NCBI GenBank assembly: GCA_947453125.1
Contig: CANGGC010000168.1
Span: 1 to 6,297 of the forward strand
DNA: 6,297 nt
From: Planctomycetaceae bacterium
Lineage (GTDB): Bacteria; Planctomycetota; Planctomycetia; Pirellulales; UBA1268
Direction: 5' to 3'
The notes below the pieces were generated by a model. That model searched no databases, was not told the DNA's origin, and saw only the letters and a program-made list of their open reading frames with translations. Shown here one piece after another: positions 6,293-6,297 of this stretch. Every line of letters begins with the position of its first letter. Position 1 is the stretch's first letter. A program made the translations under genes and the position numbers.

Positions 6293-6297
6293 GCGGC

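Overview
The window is GC-rich and carries domain families that are hallmarks of Planctomycetota: a secreted PSCyt1-DUF1549-DUF1553 cytochrome-like protein followed by a Tat-exported DUF1501 protein, next to a DUF1080 (3-keto-disaccharide hydrolase family) protein. I would place it in a planctomycete, probably of the Pirellulales type, but the genus cannot be read from this sequence. Five protein genes fill almost the whole window. I see no tRNA, rRNA, CRISPR array or insertion sequence.

Layout. Positions 1-1948 hold a leftward group on the minus strand. It runs from an exported DUF1080 protein (1184-1948), through a creatininase-family metal-dependent amidohydrolase (346-1104), to the first 114 residues of an MFS transporter (1-342, cut by the window edge). 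Spacing is 79 bp between the first two and 3 bp between the last two. The transporter has a clear Shine-Dalgarno sequence inside the end of the creatininase-family gene. Positions 1949-2157 are a short divergent intergenic region that should contain promoters for both directions. Positions 2158-6292 hold a rightward pair: an 869-residue PSCyt1/DUF1549/DUF1553 protein and a 511-residue DUF1501 protein, overlapping by 11 bp.

How the genes may work together. The rightward pair is a recurrent planctomycete two-gene unit of unproven biochemical role: an exported protein with two CxxCH haem-binding motifs and a Tat-exported partner resembling the alkaline phosphatase/sulfatase fold. The leftward group combines an exported enzyme of a glycoside-processing family, a cytoplasmic hydrolase and a permease. 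This looks like a small catabolic locus in which material is processed outside the cytoplasm, imported and hydrolysed inside. That reading is inference from family membership and gene order.

The most unusual sequence signal is a perfect 18-bp repeat present three times in tandem (4775-4828) and bracketed by 7-bp inverted arms. It sits exactly at the junction of the two rightward genes and is translated as three PDSCGD units in front of the DUF1501 Tat signal.
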